The translations under genes and the position numbers were made by a program. The notes under the pieces were generated by a model. The model searched no databases. It was not told the origin of the DNA and worked only from the letters and a program-made list of their open reading frames with translations. DNA of 64,000 nucleotides from Cohnella pontilimi (GTDB lineage Bacteria; Bacillota; Bacilli; Paenibacillales; Paenibacillaceae), in NCBI RefSeq assembly GCF_005049045.1, contig NZ_SUPK01000007.1, positions 212,668 to 276,667 of the forward strand, read 5' to 3'. Shown here piece after piece: positions 33,890-43,809 of the stretch (positions are counted from its first letter, which is position 1; the number at the start of each line of letters is the position of its first letter).

Positions 33890-35368
33890 ATGTTGCTGAA
33901 AAAAATGTCTGTCGTCATTCTCGCTTTCATCTTGACAATCGGAATTGCCGCCTGCTCGACGAAAAGCAACAGTGCAAGCGAATCGACCGGGAACGAATCG
34001 CCTTCATCCGAAGCGCCATCGTCCGGAGGGGCATCCCAACCGCCGTCGTCCGATGCGGCCGGAGGAGCCGCCACCATCACCGTATTGAACGAAGGATCCG
34101 TTGGCATCGGCGTTGGCATCATCTCGGATCTGCTCGGTGCGAAAAAGAAAAGCCTGCTGGCAGACGCCACGCTGAAACCGAAAGTCACCGAGGAAGATTT
34201 TACTTACACCAAAGGCAAAACCATGAATGCCAACGTATTCGGCTATCATTTCCAATCCATCATCAACGAGAAGTTGAAAAGCAAAAACATCACATTGAAA
34301 ACGGAAGACTGGGGATGGGGCGAACCTCTGATTCAAAAACAGACGGCGGGATTCCTCGCAAAAAACATGCCGGATGTCATTATCGGAGAGACCCAGATGC
34401 CCGGATTTGCGCAGCAAGGACTGCTTGAGCCGTTCCCGGACGATATGGCGCAGGAAATTCGCGATAACGTCGCGCCGGCAGCTTGGAAGCCGATGGAATA
34501 TGACGGGAAAATTTATGGCTTCGCCGCTCAACCGGGCGTGAACAGCTTGTTCTGGAACAAGAAATTGGTGAAAGACGCCGGTCTGGATCCGGATAAGGCT
34601 CCGGCAAACTGGGATGAGTTACTCGCGAACATTCAAAAGGTTACCGAAGCCGGCAAAGGAAAGTTTTACGGCGGCGGTGTGTATGCAGGCCCGAACGCCG
34701 GCGGATTTTTGCGGTACGGCACCCTGCTGATCATCAATAACGGCGGCTTCGCGGACGCACAGGGACAGCCGACCTTCAACAGCGATGCCAACGTAGAAAC
34801 GGTGACGTTCCTGAAGAAGCTGAATCCCAATCATCCTCCAGGAGTCATGGTGAATACGAACGAAGGCGTTTATTTTGACGCTTTCAAAAAAGGGCAAATC
34901 GCCTACTTGATCGACGGTCCTTGGCGCGCAGCCGAAAGCGCGGCGCTCGGTATCGAATACGGCATGGCTCAGATTCCTCTGTCTTCAGACGGACAACCGG
35001 GCAATATTACGATCGGAGCGGCTTTCAACTCGGTGCCGAAGGATGCCAAAAACAAACAAGCGGCCTTCGAATACATCAAGACGCTGTACAGTGAAGAAAT
35101 TCAAAACCTCATTGCGGATACGGGCGTTCGTTCACCGGTTCTGAAGTCGGTAGCGGAATCCGAAGATTATAAGACCAAGCATCCGGAAATGTACCAGCAT
35201 TACCTGGCGATGGCTGGCAACGTACAAGGGCTTCCGACGTTCGCCAAAGAAAGCTCGAAAGTATGGCAAATCTTCGGCGACGCCGTGGCCAAGGCGATTA
35301 TGACAAACGGCGATATCAAAGGCATATTGGATGACGCTCAAAAAAGAGCGGAGGCCATAACGAAGTAA
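33890..35368 (+). CDS. Extracellular sugar-binding lipoprotein
   Basis: A 492-residue lipoprotein: signal peptide with lipobox IAAC (Cys about residue 23), a Ser-rich linker, and a family-1 solute-binding domain (WGWGEPLIQKQTAGFLAKNMPDVIIGE; YLIDGPWRAAESAALGIEYG). It delivers the sugar to the two permeases upstream. GGAGGG precedes the ATG. A terminator follows, so the enzymes downstream are probably made in lower amounts or from readthrough. Confidence 0.9.
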   Translation: MLLKKMSVVILAFILTIGIAACSTKSNSASESTGNESPSSEAPSSGGASQPPSSDAAGGAATITVLNEGSVGIGVGIISDLLGAKKKSLLADATLKPKVTEEDFTYTKGKTMNANVFGYHFQSIINEKLKSKNITLKTEDWGWGEPLIQKQTAGFLAKNMPDVIIGETQMPGFAQQGLLEPFPDDMAQEIRDNVAPAAWKPMEYDGKIYGFAAQPGVNSLFWNKKLVKDAGLDPDKAPANWDELLANIQKVTEAGKGKFYGGGVYAGPNAGGFLRYGTLLIINNGGFADAQGQPTFNSDANVETVTFLKKLNPNHPPGVMVNTNEGVYFDAFKKGQIAYLIDGPWRAAESAALGIEYGMAQIPLSSDGQPGNITIGAAFNSVPKDAKNKQAAFEYIKTLYSEEIQNLIADTGVRSPVLKSVAESEDYKTKHPEMYQHYLAMAGNVQGLPTFAKESSKVWQIFGDAVAKAIMTNGDIKGILDDAQKRAEAITK

Positions 35369-35387
35369 CCTCGCAGAGAAGACGAAA

Positions 35388-35422
35388 AAAGAGGACTGCC
35401 GCGCGTCAGTCCTCTTTATTTC
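35388..35422 (+). terminator. Terminator between transporter and glycosidase genes
   Basis: The 11-bp stem AAAGAGGACTG pairs with CAGTCCTCTTT over an 8-nt loop, followed by ATTTCG. It splits the locus into a transport part and an enzyme part. Confidence 0.8.
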
Positions 35423-35447
35423 GTTGCCATGAAGGAGCGGATCAGCC

Positions 35448-38400
35448 ATGCCATACGAGAGAAATGAGATCATTCTGAACAAGGCGAAACTTATATTTTC
35501 CGATTTGCAAAGGCACATATATAAACCAGTATCCTCCCTGACTGTAACGGCGTGGGTCACCTCAGAGCCGGTTCCATTCGAGGAAAGAACGCAAGGCCGG
35601 AAAGTGCAACTGAAACCGGGAGAACAATGGGGAAAACTGTGGGACTGCGCCTGGTTTCATTTTGAAGGGATCGTGCCTGATTCCCTGGCCGGCAGCCATG
35701 TTGTGCTGTTAATCGACGTTAACGGAGAATTATGCTTGGTAGATCGCGAGGGCACTCCTCGGCAAGGACTCACCAATGTCAACTCGGAATTCGATTATCG
35801 TCTTGGTCTGCCCGGCAAGAGGGTGGTGGACATTATTCCTTCGGCTAGAGGCGGTGAAGTGATCGATTTGTGGGCGGACGGAGGCTGCAACGATTTGTTC
35901 GGCAGTTATAGAAGCGGGACGTTGAAGGAAGCCGATATCGCCGTATGTGAGGATGAGGTCCGGGAGCTATACTACGATTTCGAAGTGTTGATCGAGTTAG
36001 CCGAACATTTGCCGGACTCAAGCGCGAGGAGGGCACGAATTCTCCAATGTCTTTACGAGGCTTCGAACGAATTGGCCGAGATCGATGCCGGTCGTGTGCG
36101 TCGCGCAAAGAACAAGGTTTCCGAAGAACTGGCCCAACGCGGCGGAGATCCTGCTCTCACGATCAGCGCCATCGGGCACGCGCATATCGACCTCGCCTGG
36201 CTGTGGCCGATACGGGAAACGATACGCAAAGGGGCGCGGACATTCTCTACGGTGCTGCGCAATATGGAGAAATACCCGGATTATGTGTTTGGCGCCAGCC
36301 AGCCGCAGCTTTATCAATGGATAAAAGACCATCACCCGAAGCTCTATGACCAGGTGAAAGAACGTGTTATGGAAGGGAGATGGGAAGCTCAAGGCGCGAT
36401 GTGGGTCGAGCCGGACACCAATATTTCCGGCGGCGAAGCGCTTGTGCGTCAAATTCTGTATGGCAAACGATTCTTCCAAAAGGAATTCGGCAAGGAAATG
36501 AAAGTGCTTTGGATGCCGGACGTATTCGGATACACCGGCAGTCTTCCTCAGCTGCTGCGAAAGTCCGGTGTGGACTATATGATGACGCAGAAATTGTCTT
36601 GGAATGTGTATAACGCGCATCCGCATCACAGCTTCCTATGGGAAGGAATTGACGGAAGCCGGGTGCTTACGCACCTTCCTCCTGAAGAGACCTATAACAG
36701 TCCGGCCGCACCCAGGTCGCTGGTCAAAATAGAAAGCAATTATGCGGACAAGGGCGTGTCCGAGAACGCCCTGATGCTGTTCGGGATTGGCGACGGGGGA
36801 GGGGGTCCGGGAGAAGAGCATTTGGAACGGCTGGCACGTGAGAAAAATTTGTCGGGTATTCCGCCGGTCGTTCAGGAGCCGTCCATCTCCTTCTTCAGGC
36901 GATTAGAGCGAGAGGCTTCGCGCTTTCAAACGTACAAAGGAGAATTATACCTGGAAAAGCATCAAGGAACGCTGACCACCCAGGCGCGAAACAAACGATA
37001 TAACCGAAAGTTGGAGAAAAGTCTGCGTGAGCTGGAGTTCGCAGCATCGCTCTTATGGATGCTCTGCGGCGAATCCTATCCTGCCGCCAGGCTCGAAGAA
37101 ATATGGAAAGAAGTGCTTCTCTACCAATTTCATGATATTTTGCCCGGTTCCTCGATCGGCAGAGTATACGATGAGTCGCTGATCCGGTATGAGACGCTGT
37201 TGACGCAAGTGCGTTCCATGCTGGAAGAGACGTACTGTTCCGTAGCCGGGCTGACCGGATGGGCGCACGAGCCGGTGCTGTTCAATTCACTGCCGTGGGA
37301 TCGGCGGGAGTGGGTCGAATGGAATGGGGAATGGTATGACGTCCTTATTCCTGCGATGGGCTACCGAACGCTTCGGGAGGCCGCGCAGGAACCTATTATC
37401 GACGGGTTAAGGGCGGACGATCGCGCTTTGGAGAACAATCGGCTGTCTATCCGTTTCGATGAAGACGGCAGCATTTTGTCGGTGTACGACAAGACGATCG
37501 GACGGGAGGCGATTCAGCCGGGCTGCAAGGCAAACGTGTTTACGGTCTATCATGATAACGGGGATGCTTGGGATTTTCCGCGGGATTATCGAGATATGGC
37601 GGCCGGGACGATGAATCTGGAAAGAACAACAGCTTATATTAACGGGCCTAAAGCGATCGTCGAGCAGGAGTACCGGTACGGGGAATCGACACTTGAACAA
37701 AAAATCACGCTGACAATGGACGGATCAACAGTTGAATTTCAAACGAAAGCGGACTGGCGGGAATCCGGAAAAATGCTTCGGGTGTCTTTCCCGACAACCG
37801 TGTCGAGCGATCTAGTGAATTGCGAAATTCAGTTTGGCTATTTGAAACGGCCAACCACCCGCAATACGATGATCGAATTTGCGAAAGACGAAATTTGCGC
37901 CCATCAATATATCGATCTATCCCGACCCGACTTTGGTGTCGCGCTGATCAACGACTGCAAATATGGTCACACCGCGCAAATGAACGTGCTGGATCTGAAT
38001 TTGCTCCGGAGCCCGTCGTATCCGGATCCGAACGCGGATCGTGCTATACACGAGTTCACTTATGCTCTCTATCCGCACGCGGGAGATTTTATAGATGCCG
38101 GTGTTTATCGCAAAGGCTACGAATCCAACATCCCCCTGACCATCGTGGAAGCGCGGCGTGCGGACGTAGAGCAGCGATCGCCGGTTCAACTGGTACAAAT
38201 CGAGCATCCGTACGTGATGGTGGAATCGGTGAAGAAGGCGGAAGACAGCGATCATTTGATCTTTCGTTTGTTTGAAACGGCGGGAACCGAGGCGAACGCG
38301 ACGGTGTACTTCGGTATGCCATGTCAATTAATAGAAGAGACAGATCTGATGGAAAACCCGATCGGGAAATTGAAGGAAAACGACTCCAGAGTGGAATTGC

Positions 38401-38477
38401 CATTCACCCCATTTGAGATCAAGACTCTGCGTGTTCAATTTAGAGCGACCGCGGACAATGTGGAGAAGGGAGAGTGA
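35448..38477 (+). CDS. GH38 alpha-mannosidase
   Basis: A 1009-residue glycoside hydrolase of family 38 that removes alpha-mannose from the non-reducing end. Zinc site and active centre are visible: GHAHIDLAWLWP (His and Asp ligands, about residue 244), MPDVFGY with the nucleophile Asp (about 364), and QFHDILPGSSI (His/Asp, about 564). N-terminal 230 residues form the usual extra beta domain; the C-terminal half is the mannosidase beta-sandwich. There is no signal peptide, so it acts in the cytosol on imported oligosaccharides. It overlaps the next gene by 4 nt. Confidence 0.93.
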   Translation: MPYERNEIILNKAKLIFSDLQRHIYKPVSSLTVTAWVTSEPVPFEERTQGRKVQLKPGEQWGKLWDCAWFHFEGIVPDSLAGSHVVLLIDVNGELCLVDREGTPRQGLTNVNSEFDYRLGLPGKRVVDIIPSARGGEVIDLWADGGCNDLFGSYRSGTLKEADIAVCEDEVRELYYDFEVLIELAEHLPDSSARRARILQCLYEASNELAEIDAGRVRRAKNKVSEELAQRGGDPALTISAIGHAHIDLAWLWPIRETIRKGARTFSTVLRNMEKYPDYVFGASQPQLYQWIKDHHPKLYDQVKERVMEGRWEAQGAMWVEPDTNISGGEALVRQILYGKRFFQKEFGKEMKVLWMPDVFGYTGSLPQLLRKSGVDYMMTQKLSWNVYNAHPHHSFLWEGIDGSRVLTHLPPEETYNSPAAPRSLVKIESNYADKGVSENALMLFGIGDGGGGPGEEHLERLAREKNLSGIPPVVQEPSISFFRRLEREASRFQTYKGELYLEKHQGTLTTQARNKRYNRKLEKSLRELEFAASLLWMLCGESYPAARLEEIWKEVLLYQFHDILPGSSIGRVYDESLIRYETLLTQVRSMLEETYCSVAGLTGWAHEPVLFNSLPWDRREWVEWNGEWYDVLIPAMGYRTLREAAQEPIIDGLRADDRALENNRLSIRFDEDGSILSVYDKTIGREAIQPGCKANVFTVYHDNGDAWDFPRDYRDMAAGTMNLERTTAYINGPKAIVEQEYRYGESTLEQKITLTMDGSTVEFQTKADWRESGKMLRVSFPTTVSSDLVNCEIQFGYLKRPTTRNTMIEFAKDEICAHQYIDLSRPDFGVALINDCKYGHTAQMNVLDLNLLRSPSYPDPNADRAIHEFTYALYPHAGDFIDAGVYRKGYESNIPLTIVEARRADVEQRSPVQLVQIEHPYVMVESVKKAEDSDHLIFRLFETAGTEANATVYFGMPCQLIEETDLMENPIGKLKENDSRVELPFTPFEIKTLRVQFRATADNVEKGE

Positions 38478-40678
38478 AGGCGTTGAACAGAGGAGCACGT
38501 GAGGAAGAACGCACAGGGTTTCAGGAAGGGAGCGGTTACGGGCCAAAGTATGATTTACAGACGGATTTTGTGATGGTCTACGGTATAAATGAAAGTATGC
38601 CCGAACGGATACGGCAATGGAAAGAATATGGCTACCGCGTGCACTTGATGACCGGGGTTTCGTGGGGAGGCTATCAGGATTATTTGAACGGCAAATTTGA
38701 CGGCCGCTCCCACTGGGACGAAGCGCAAAAGTACAAGAGCGGGGAGTACATCATTCATGGCACGTCGGTAGATATCCCCTATATGGTGCCTACGGTCGCT
38801 TACTCCCAGTTTTTAATCGATCGGATTCGCCCTGCCGTGGATGCCGGTGTCGACGCCATTCATCTGGAGGAACCGGAATTTTGGGTAGAAGGAGGGTACT
38901 CGGAAGCCTTCAAACGGGAGTGGCAAAACCATTACAACGAGCCGTGGATCGCGCCGCATGAGTCGGAGGATGCTCAGTACCGCGCTTCGAAATTGAAGGC
39001 TTATTTGTACACCCGATGCCTGGATCGCCTTTGCTCGGCGCTCAAGGAATATTCGATGGTGCGGTACAATCGGCCGATCCGGTTTTTCGTGCCGACTCAC
39101 AGTCTCATTAATTATACCCAGTGGCGGATCGTCAGTCCGGAATCGAAACTTCTCGATGTGCCGTCCATTAACGGATATATTGCACAGATTTGGACCGGCA
39201 CGTCCCGTACCGCGAATGTCTACGAGGGCAAGAGGGCGGAAAGAACATTCGAAACCGCCTATTTGGAGTATGGCATGATGCAGGAGCTCGTACGGGGAAC
39301 CGGCCGCCGAATGTGGTTTTTGCACGATCCGATCGAGGACGACCCGAAGCGGACATGGAAAGACTATCAGGAAAATTACTTTAAAACGTTGACGGCATCG
39401 TTGCTGCATCCGGAAGTTTCCCATTACGAAGTCGCCCCATGGCCGAAGCGCGTATTTGAGGGGCTGTATCCCCGCGAAGACAGAAACGGCAAGGAAGGCA
39501 TTCCGGCGGATTATGCGACTGTGCTGTTAACCGTAATGCATACGCTTGGCAACATGGATCAGCCGGACGTGAAAGTTTTCGGCAACGAAACCAAGGTGGG
39601 CGTCCTGCTGGCCGATTCTGCGATGTATCAACGCATGCGTCCGGGCGTAGATACCGCCGGCTTCATGCTGAAATACGACGGCACGAACGAAGTGGAATTG
39701 ACGGACGAGTACGCGTTGGAATTGCTGAATTTCTCATCCTTTTACGGATTGACGCTGCCTTTGATCAAGCATGGCCTGCCGGTAAGACCGGTTCAACTCG
39801 ATAATGTAAGACGTTTTCCCGGTTATTTGGAGGACTATCGGCTGCTGATTTTGAGTTACGAATTCATGAAGCCGGAATTCCCGGATCTTCACAACGCATT
39901 GGCTCAGTGGGTGAGAGACGGCGGAGCCTTAATTTATGTCGGGGATGACAGCGATCCGTATCACAAGGTGAAAGAGTGGTGGAACCAAGGAAAGCGAGTC
40001 TATCCTTCACCCAGAGAGCATTTGTTCGAATGTCTGGGGTTGGCTGTAAACTCGCAGGAAGGCCTGACACCTGTCGGCAAGGGGTGGGTCAACTTCCTGC
40101 GCGTTCGGCCGGATCGATTGGCGGAAAGCGCCGAGTCGGCTGAACGGCTCCGGGCGGCGGTTCGGGAAACGATGGCAGCTTTGAATGTCGGCGAAATGCG
40201 CTGGAATCCCACGAATCATTTCATGATGAAGAGAGGTCCTTATGTCATCGCATCGGTCATGAATGAGTCCGTTCACGAGCGGCCGCTCGAACTGGAGGGC
40301 TGTTTCGTCGATTTACTGCGTCCTCGTCTCCCTATCGTTCGTCAAGTTGCGGTACAACCCGGAAACCAGGTTTTGCTGTATGACCTGGAATATACAGAAG
40401 AAGCGGGCAGCGGCATCGTTGCAGCTTCCTCTAGAATCGAAAATTTTATCGAAGATTCTAGCAGCATCGAGTTCCTAGCCAAAGGGCCGATACAGTTGAA
40501 TGCGGTCGCCAGAATCCGTTGCTCGGCGCTGCCGGCCCGTATCATCATGCATGCCGACGGTATCGAAATTCCGCTTTCTATCGATTGGGATGAGCAGACT
40601 CGAACGCTGCTTCTTCAATATGAACATCGTTCCGGCGGCATCCGGATTACGATTATCAAAGGAGGAACACGACAATGA
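38474..40678 (+). CDS. GH42-like (clan GH-A-like) putative glycosidase of unrecognised family
   Basis: A 734-residue cytosolic protein I cannot place in a known family. Residues 30-430 read like a TIM barrel. VDAIHLEEPEFW (E132-E133-P134-E135) resembles the 'NEP' acid/base strand of clan GH-A, and E319 in VSHYEVAPWP could be the nucleophile. Residues 440-510 look like the amidotransferase-fold trimerisation domain of GH42 beta-galactosidases (LLILSYEFMKPEFPDLHNAL, then GGALIYVGD). It overlaps both neighbours by 4 nt, so it works with the alpha-mannosidase and the DUF4965 protein. Catalytic residues are proposed, not shown. Confidence 0.65.
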   Translation: MKALNRGAREEERTGFQEGSGYGPKYDLQTDFVMVYGINESMPERIRQWKEYGYRVHLMTGVSWGGYQDYLNGKFDGRSHWDEAQKYKSGEYIIHGTSVDIPYMVPTVAYSQFLIDRIRPAVDAGVDAIHLEEPEFWVEGGYSEAFKREWQNHYNEPWIAPHESEDAQYRASKLKAYLYTRCLDRLCSALKEYSMVRYNRPIRFFVPTHSLINYTQWRIVSPESKLLDVPSINGYIAQIWTGTSRTANVYEGKRAERTFETAYLEYGMMQELVRGTGRRMWFLHDPIEDDPKRTWKDYQENYFKTLTASLLHPEVSHYEVAPWPKRVFEGLYPREDRNGKEGIPADYATVLLTVMHTLGNMDQPDVKVFGNETKVGVLLADSAMYQRMRPGVDTAGFMLKYDGTNEVELTDEYALELLNFSSFYGLTLPLIKHGLPVRPVQLDNVRRFPGYLEDYRLLILSYEFMKPEFPDLHNALAQWVRDGGALIYVGDDSDPYHKVKEWWNQGKRVYPSPREHLFECLGLAVNSQEGLTPVGKGWVNFLRVRPDRLAESAESAERLRAAVRETMAALNVGEMRWNPTNHFMMKRGPYVIASVMNESVHERPLELEGCFVDLLRPRLPIVRQVAVQPGNQVLLYDLEYTEEAGSGIVAASSRIENFIEDSSSIEFLAKGPIQLNAVARIRCSALPARIIMHADGIEIPLSIDWDEQTRTLLLQYEHRSGGIRITIIKGGTRQ

Positions 40679-42678
40679 AAACCAACCTTCGCCCGCCTGC
40701 TGTGCCTTTAGTTACCATCGATCCTTATTTCAGCGTTTGGTCGATGGCGGACCGACTGACTGACGATTTTACAAGGCATTGGACCGGCAAACGAAACGCC
40801 ATGACGGGCCTGATCCTGATCGATGGAGTCCCCCGGAGATTTGCCGGCTTGGTTGAACCGAACGCTGAAAACTACTACAGTGAGCCGAAAGCCATGACAC
40901 AAAAGGATTTTCGGCTAACGGCGCTTTCCAGCACTTATGATTATGAGGAACTGGGGATCGGCTTGAAGGTGAGTTTCACAAGCCCGCTGCTCTTGGATGA
41001 TCTGGATCTCTTATCCAGACCCGCATCCTATGTCGGGCTCTCTGTACGCTCGATTGACGGCAAACCCCACCGTGTGCAAATTTACTTTGATGTCACAGCG
41101 GAATGGTGCGTAAATTCCAGCGATCAGAAGGTGGTTTGGCGGCAGGATCAGGAAGAGGGGCTTGTCGTTCTGCAAGTGGGTCATGAAGAGCAGGCTTACT
41201 TAAACCGTTCGGGTGACGATGTCAGAATCGATTGGGGCCGGTTTTATTTTGCGGTGAACAAATCCGACGGCCTGCGAACCTACATAGATTCAGCTTCCAT
41301 TCGTAAACAATTTGTGAATAGAGGAGAGATGATTTCAGCCCATCGGCTGGAGATGCCTCAAGCTGTTCGCGAAAATAATCTGGTCATGGCGTGTACCTGG
41401 GATTGCGGCGATGTGACGGCTGAAGAAAAGTCAAATGTTATCGTACTGGCTTACGATGATGTCTACTCAATCGAATATTTCGGCGATAAATTGCAGGCTT
41501 ATTGGAAAAGAAACGGTATGACGGTATCCGGCCTCCTATCGGCGGCATTCGCCGAATATCCTGAAATCTTGGCGCGCTGTGCCGCATTCGATCGGCAACT
41601 GTGGGAAGATGGCGTCCAGGCCGGCGGAGTGAAATATGCCGAATTGTTGATGCTGGCCTATCGGCAGGCGATTGCCGCGCACAAGCTGGTGGCTGATCGG
41701 GATGGGAAGCTTTTGTTTTTATCCAAAGAGTGTTTCAGTAACGGTTGTATCGCAACGGTCGATGTGAGCTACCCTTCCATTCCCTTGTTTTTACTCTATC
41801 AACCCGAATTGGTGCGAGCGATGATGAGGCCCATCATGAAATATGCTGCAAGCGAAGCTTGGCCGTTCGAGTTTGCTCCGCATGATGTCGGACAATATCC
41901 GCTGGCCAACGGGCAGGTTTATTCGGACAACGCAAGGGAAGGGCAAATGCCGGTTGAGGAATGCGGTAATATGCTGATCATGGCAGCTGCAGTTTGTTCA
42001 GCGGATCGGCAAACGGACTTTACCGAAGAGGATTGGGAGCTCTTGACTCAGTGGGCGGACTATTTGATCGAGCACGGTCTCGATCCCGAAAATCAATTAT
42101 GTACCGATGATTTTGCCGGCCACTTAGCTCGTAATGCCAACTTGTCCGTGAAGGCCATCATGGGTGTTGCCAGCTATTCTCTCCTGAATGGCATGCGGGG
42201 TCATTCCGATGAAGCGGAACGGTATAGGATAGCGGCTAAGAATATGGCGGCTGAGTGGGGGAAATTGGCGAATGATCAGGATCACTACAAGCTGGCCTTT
42301 GGTCAGGAAGGTACTTGGAGCCTCAAGTATAACTTGATATGGGATACTCTATTTGGCACCGACATCTTCGATCGAAAGATCGTAAATAAGGAAATCGCCT
42401 GGTATATTACGCGGCAGAATCCATATGGCGTCCCGTTGGATAGCAGAGAAGCCTACACGAAAGCCGATTGGTTGATTTGGGCCGCTTCTCTGGCGACAGA
42501 GCAACAAGATTTTATGAAATTGATGGAACCGTTGTGGAAGTTTTTGAATGAAACTCCGGATCGCGTTCCCTTTACGGATTGGTATGATACGAAGACGGCC
42601 AGACAAATGAATTTTCAACACCGCAGCGTCGTAGGTGGTATTTATATCAAGCTTCTGAAAGAAAAGTGGATTCACTAA
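40675..42678 (+). CDS. DUF4965/glutaminase-A-like six-hairpin protein
   Basis: A 667-residue protein of the DUF4965/DUF5127/DUF1793 group, named after fungal glutaminase A but widely found with glycosidases. Family blocks: VTIDPYFSVWSMADRLTDDF (N-terminus), VEECGNMLIMAAAVCS, and CTDDFAGHLARNANLSVKAI with its DDFAGH core. No signal peptide. It lies last in the glycan operon with an ATGA overlap to the gene before. Given its neighbours a glycan-trimming role seems more likely than glutamine hydrolysis, but this is inference. Confidence 0.8.
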   Translation: MKTNLRPPAVPLVTIDPYFSVWSMADRLTDDFTRHWTGKRNAMTGLILIDGVPRRFAGLVEPNAENYYSEPKAMTQKDFRLTALSSTYDYEELGIGLKVSFTSPLLLDDLDLLSRPASYVGLSVRSIDGKPHRVQIYFDVTAEWCVNSSDQKVVWRQDQEEGLVVLQVGHEEQAYLNRSGDDVRIDWGRFYFAVNKSDGLRTYIDSASIRKQFVNRGEMISAHRLEMPQAVRENNLVMACTWDCGDVTAEEKSNVIVLAYDDVYSIEYFGDKLQAYWKRNGMTVSGLLSAAFAEYPEILARCAAFDRQLWEDGVQAGGVKYAELLMLAYRQAIAAHKLVADRDGKLLFLSKECFSNGCIATVDVSYPSIPLFLLYQPELVRAMMRPIMKYAASEAWPFEFAPHDVGQYPLANGQVYSDNAREGQMPVEECGNMLIMAAAVCSADRQTDFTEEDWELLTQWADYLIEHGLDPENQLCTDDFAGHLARNANLSVKAIMGVASYSLLNGMRGHSDEAERYRIAAKNMAAEWGKLANDQDHYKLAFGQEGTWSLKYNLIWDTLFGTDIFDRKIVNKEIAWYITRQNPYGVPLDSREAYTKADWLIWAASLATEQQDFMKLMEPLWKFLNETPDRVPFTDWYDTKTARQMNFQHRSVVGGIYIKLLKEKWIH

Positions 42679-42698
42679 CCCCCAGCAGCATTTTTAGC

Positions 42699-42725
42699 AT
42701 CCCTTGCTCAGCAAGGGATTTTTTG
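42699..42725 (+). terminator. Terminator of the glycan operon
   Basis: A perfect 9-bp stem (ATCCCTTGC with its complement), a 3-nt loop, then six T residues. Confidence 0.93.
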
Positions 42726-42808
42726 CTTACATGAGAGGAAGACCGATGGTGCCGACCGAAATAAACAGTTGCTGAAAGTTTACACATTACGCTTAAAGGA
42801 GCTGTCTC

Positions 42809-43236
42809 ATGAATCGGGTCGCCAACGTGTACCGCGGAGGTGTGGTGGAAAGCTCTCACCTTGGCCACATTGCGGTCGTTGATGCAAGCGGTTATCTATT
42901 ATATGAATATGGTGATGCCTGGTCGGCGGCAAGAGCCGTTACTGCACGGATCTGATGCGGGCTTTCTGCGGGCGAATTTTCGGCAAGGCAGGCGCGGAGT
43001 CCGTGTACTGTTTAGGCGACAGGGAGACCGGATTCGGGATCGCCGTCAAAATCGAAGACGGAGGAGCACGCGCGATCTACGCGGTGGTCAACGAAGTGCT
43101 GCGTCAGCTAGGGATCGGGGCGGGGGGAGCGCTGGATGCTTTGTCCGAGTATACGAACCCTCCGATACACAACATGGCGGGCAAAGTTGCGGGAGAAATC
43201 CGAGCGGAGTTTAAGCTGAGGAAAGCTAAAGGTTAA
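42809..43236 (+). pseudogene. L-asparaginase II family gene with internal deletion
   Basis: The N-terminus is intact: ribosome site AAAGGAG, then MNRVANVYRGGVVESSHLGH and on to YEYGDA at about residue 38. The frame then shifts and stops at 42955. From about 42921 a second frame continues the same protein family near its end: LVGGKSRYCTDLMRAF, then KAGAESVYCLG, to a stop at 43236. Asparaginase II proteins of this type are about 330 residues; here only about 38 plus 106 remain, so roughly 190 codons are lost and the two parts are out of frame. The gene cannot make a working enzyme. Confidence 0.85.
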
Positions 43237-43256
43237 CCGAGGAGGAGGCCATACAA

Positions 43257-43796
43257 ATGGCGATGTGCGTCGCGTTGTTAAGAGGCATTAATGTGAGCGG
43301 GAAGAACATGATCAAAATGGCGGAATTGAAGCAGCTGTTCGAATCGATGGGATTCGGCGGGGTGCAGACTTATATTAACAGCGGGAATGTGATATTCGAG
43401 TCTGCGTCCGATGAAGCTTCGATGCAGCGGGAAATTGAAGCGGGAATCGAGTCCAAATTCGGGCTGACCATTCCGGTCATCTTAAGAACTTCGGAAGAAC
43501 TGGAACGCATCATGGAAGAGTGCCCGTACAAGTCGGAAGTTGCGCCGGACGGCAAAAACGTGAATGTCGGCCTGCTCCGGCAAGCACCGCCTCCGGAAGC
43601 GATTGACCGGCTTGCACCGTATAAGGGGCCGGACGATTATCAAGTGATCGGCCGCGAAATTCATCTGCTCTTTCGCCAAGGCCAAGCGGACTCCAAGCTG
43701 GGGAACAATTTGCAAAAGCTCGGCGTTCCGGTGACCGTACGCAACTGGAACACAATGAATAAGCTTTGCGCTTTAGCTAAGGACATGCAGGGTTAA
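43257..43796 (+). CDS. DUF1697 domain protein
   Basis: A 179-residue cytosolic protein of the DUF1697 family, function unknown. The conserved start CVALLRGINVSGKNMIKMAELKQLF and the block TYINSGNVIFES are plain, as is the C-terminal RNWNTMNKL. Ribosome site GAGGAGG. The gene ends 14 bp before the convergent AzlD gene. Confidence 0.88.
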   Translation: MAMCVALLRGINVSGKNMIKMAELKQLFESMGFGGVQTYINSGNVIFESASDEASMQREIEAGIESKFGLTIPVILRTSEELERIMEECPYKSEVAPDGKNVNVGLLRQAPPPEAIDRLAPYKGPDDYQVIGREIHLLFRQGQADSKLGNNLQKLGVPVTVRNWNTMNKLCALAKDMQG

Positions 43797-43809
43797 CCTG
43801 CAGACGCCG

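Noticed and set aside
28268..42678. Horizontal transfer or prophage origin for the glycan locus
   Set aside because: No integrase, transposase, tRNA or direct repeats flank it, and the base composition and ribosome sites look like those of the neighbours.
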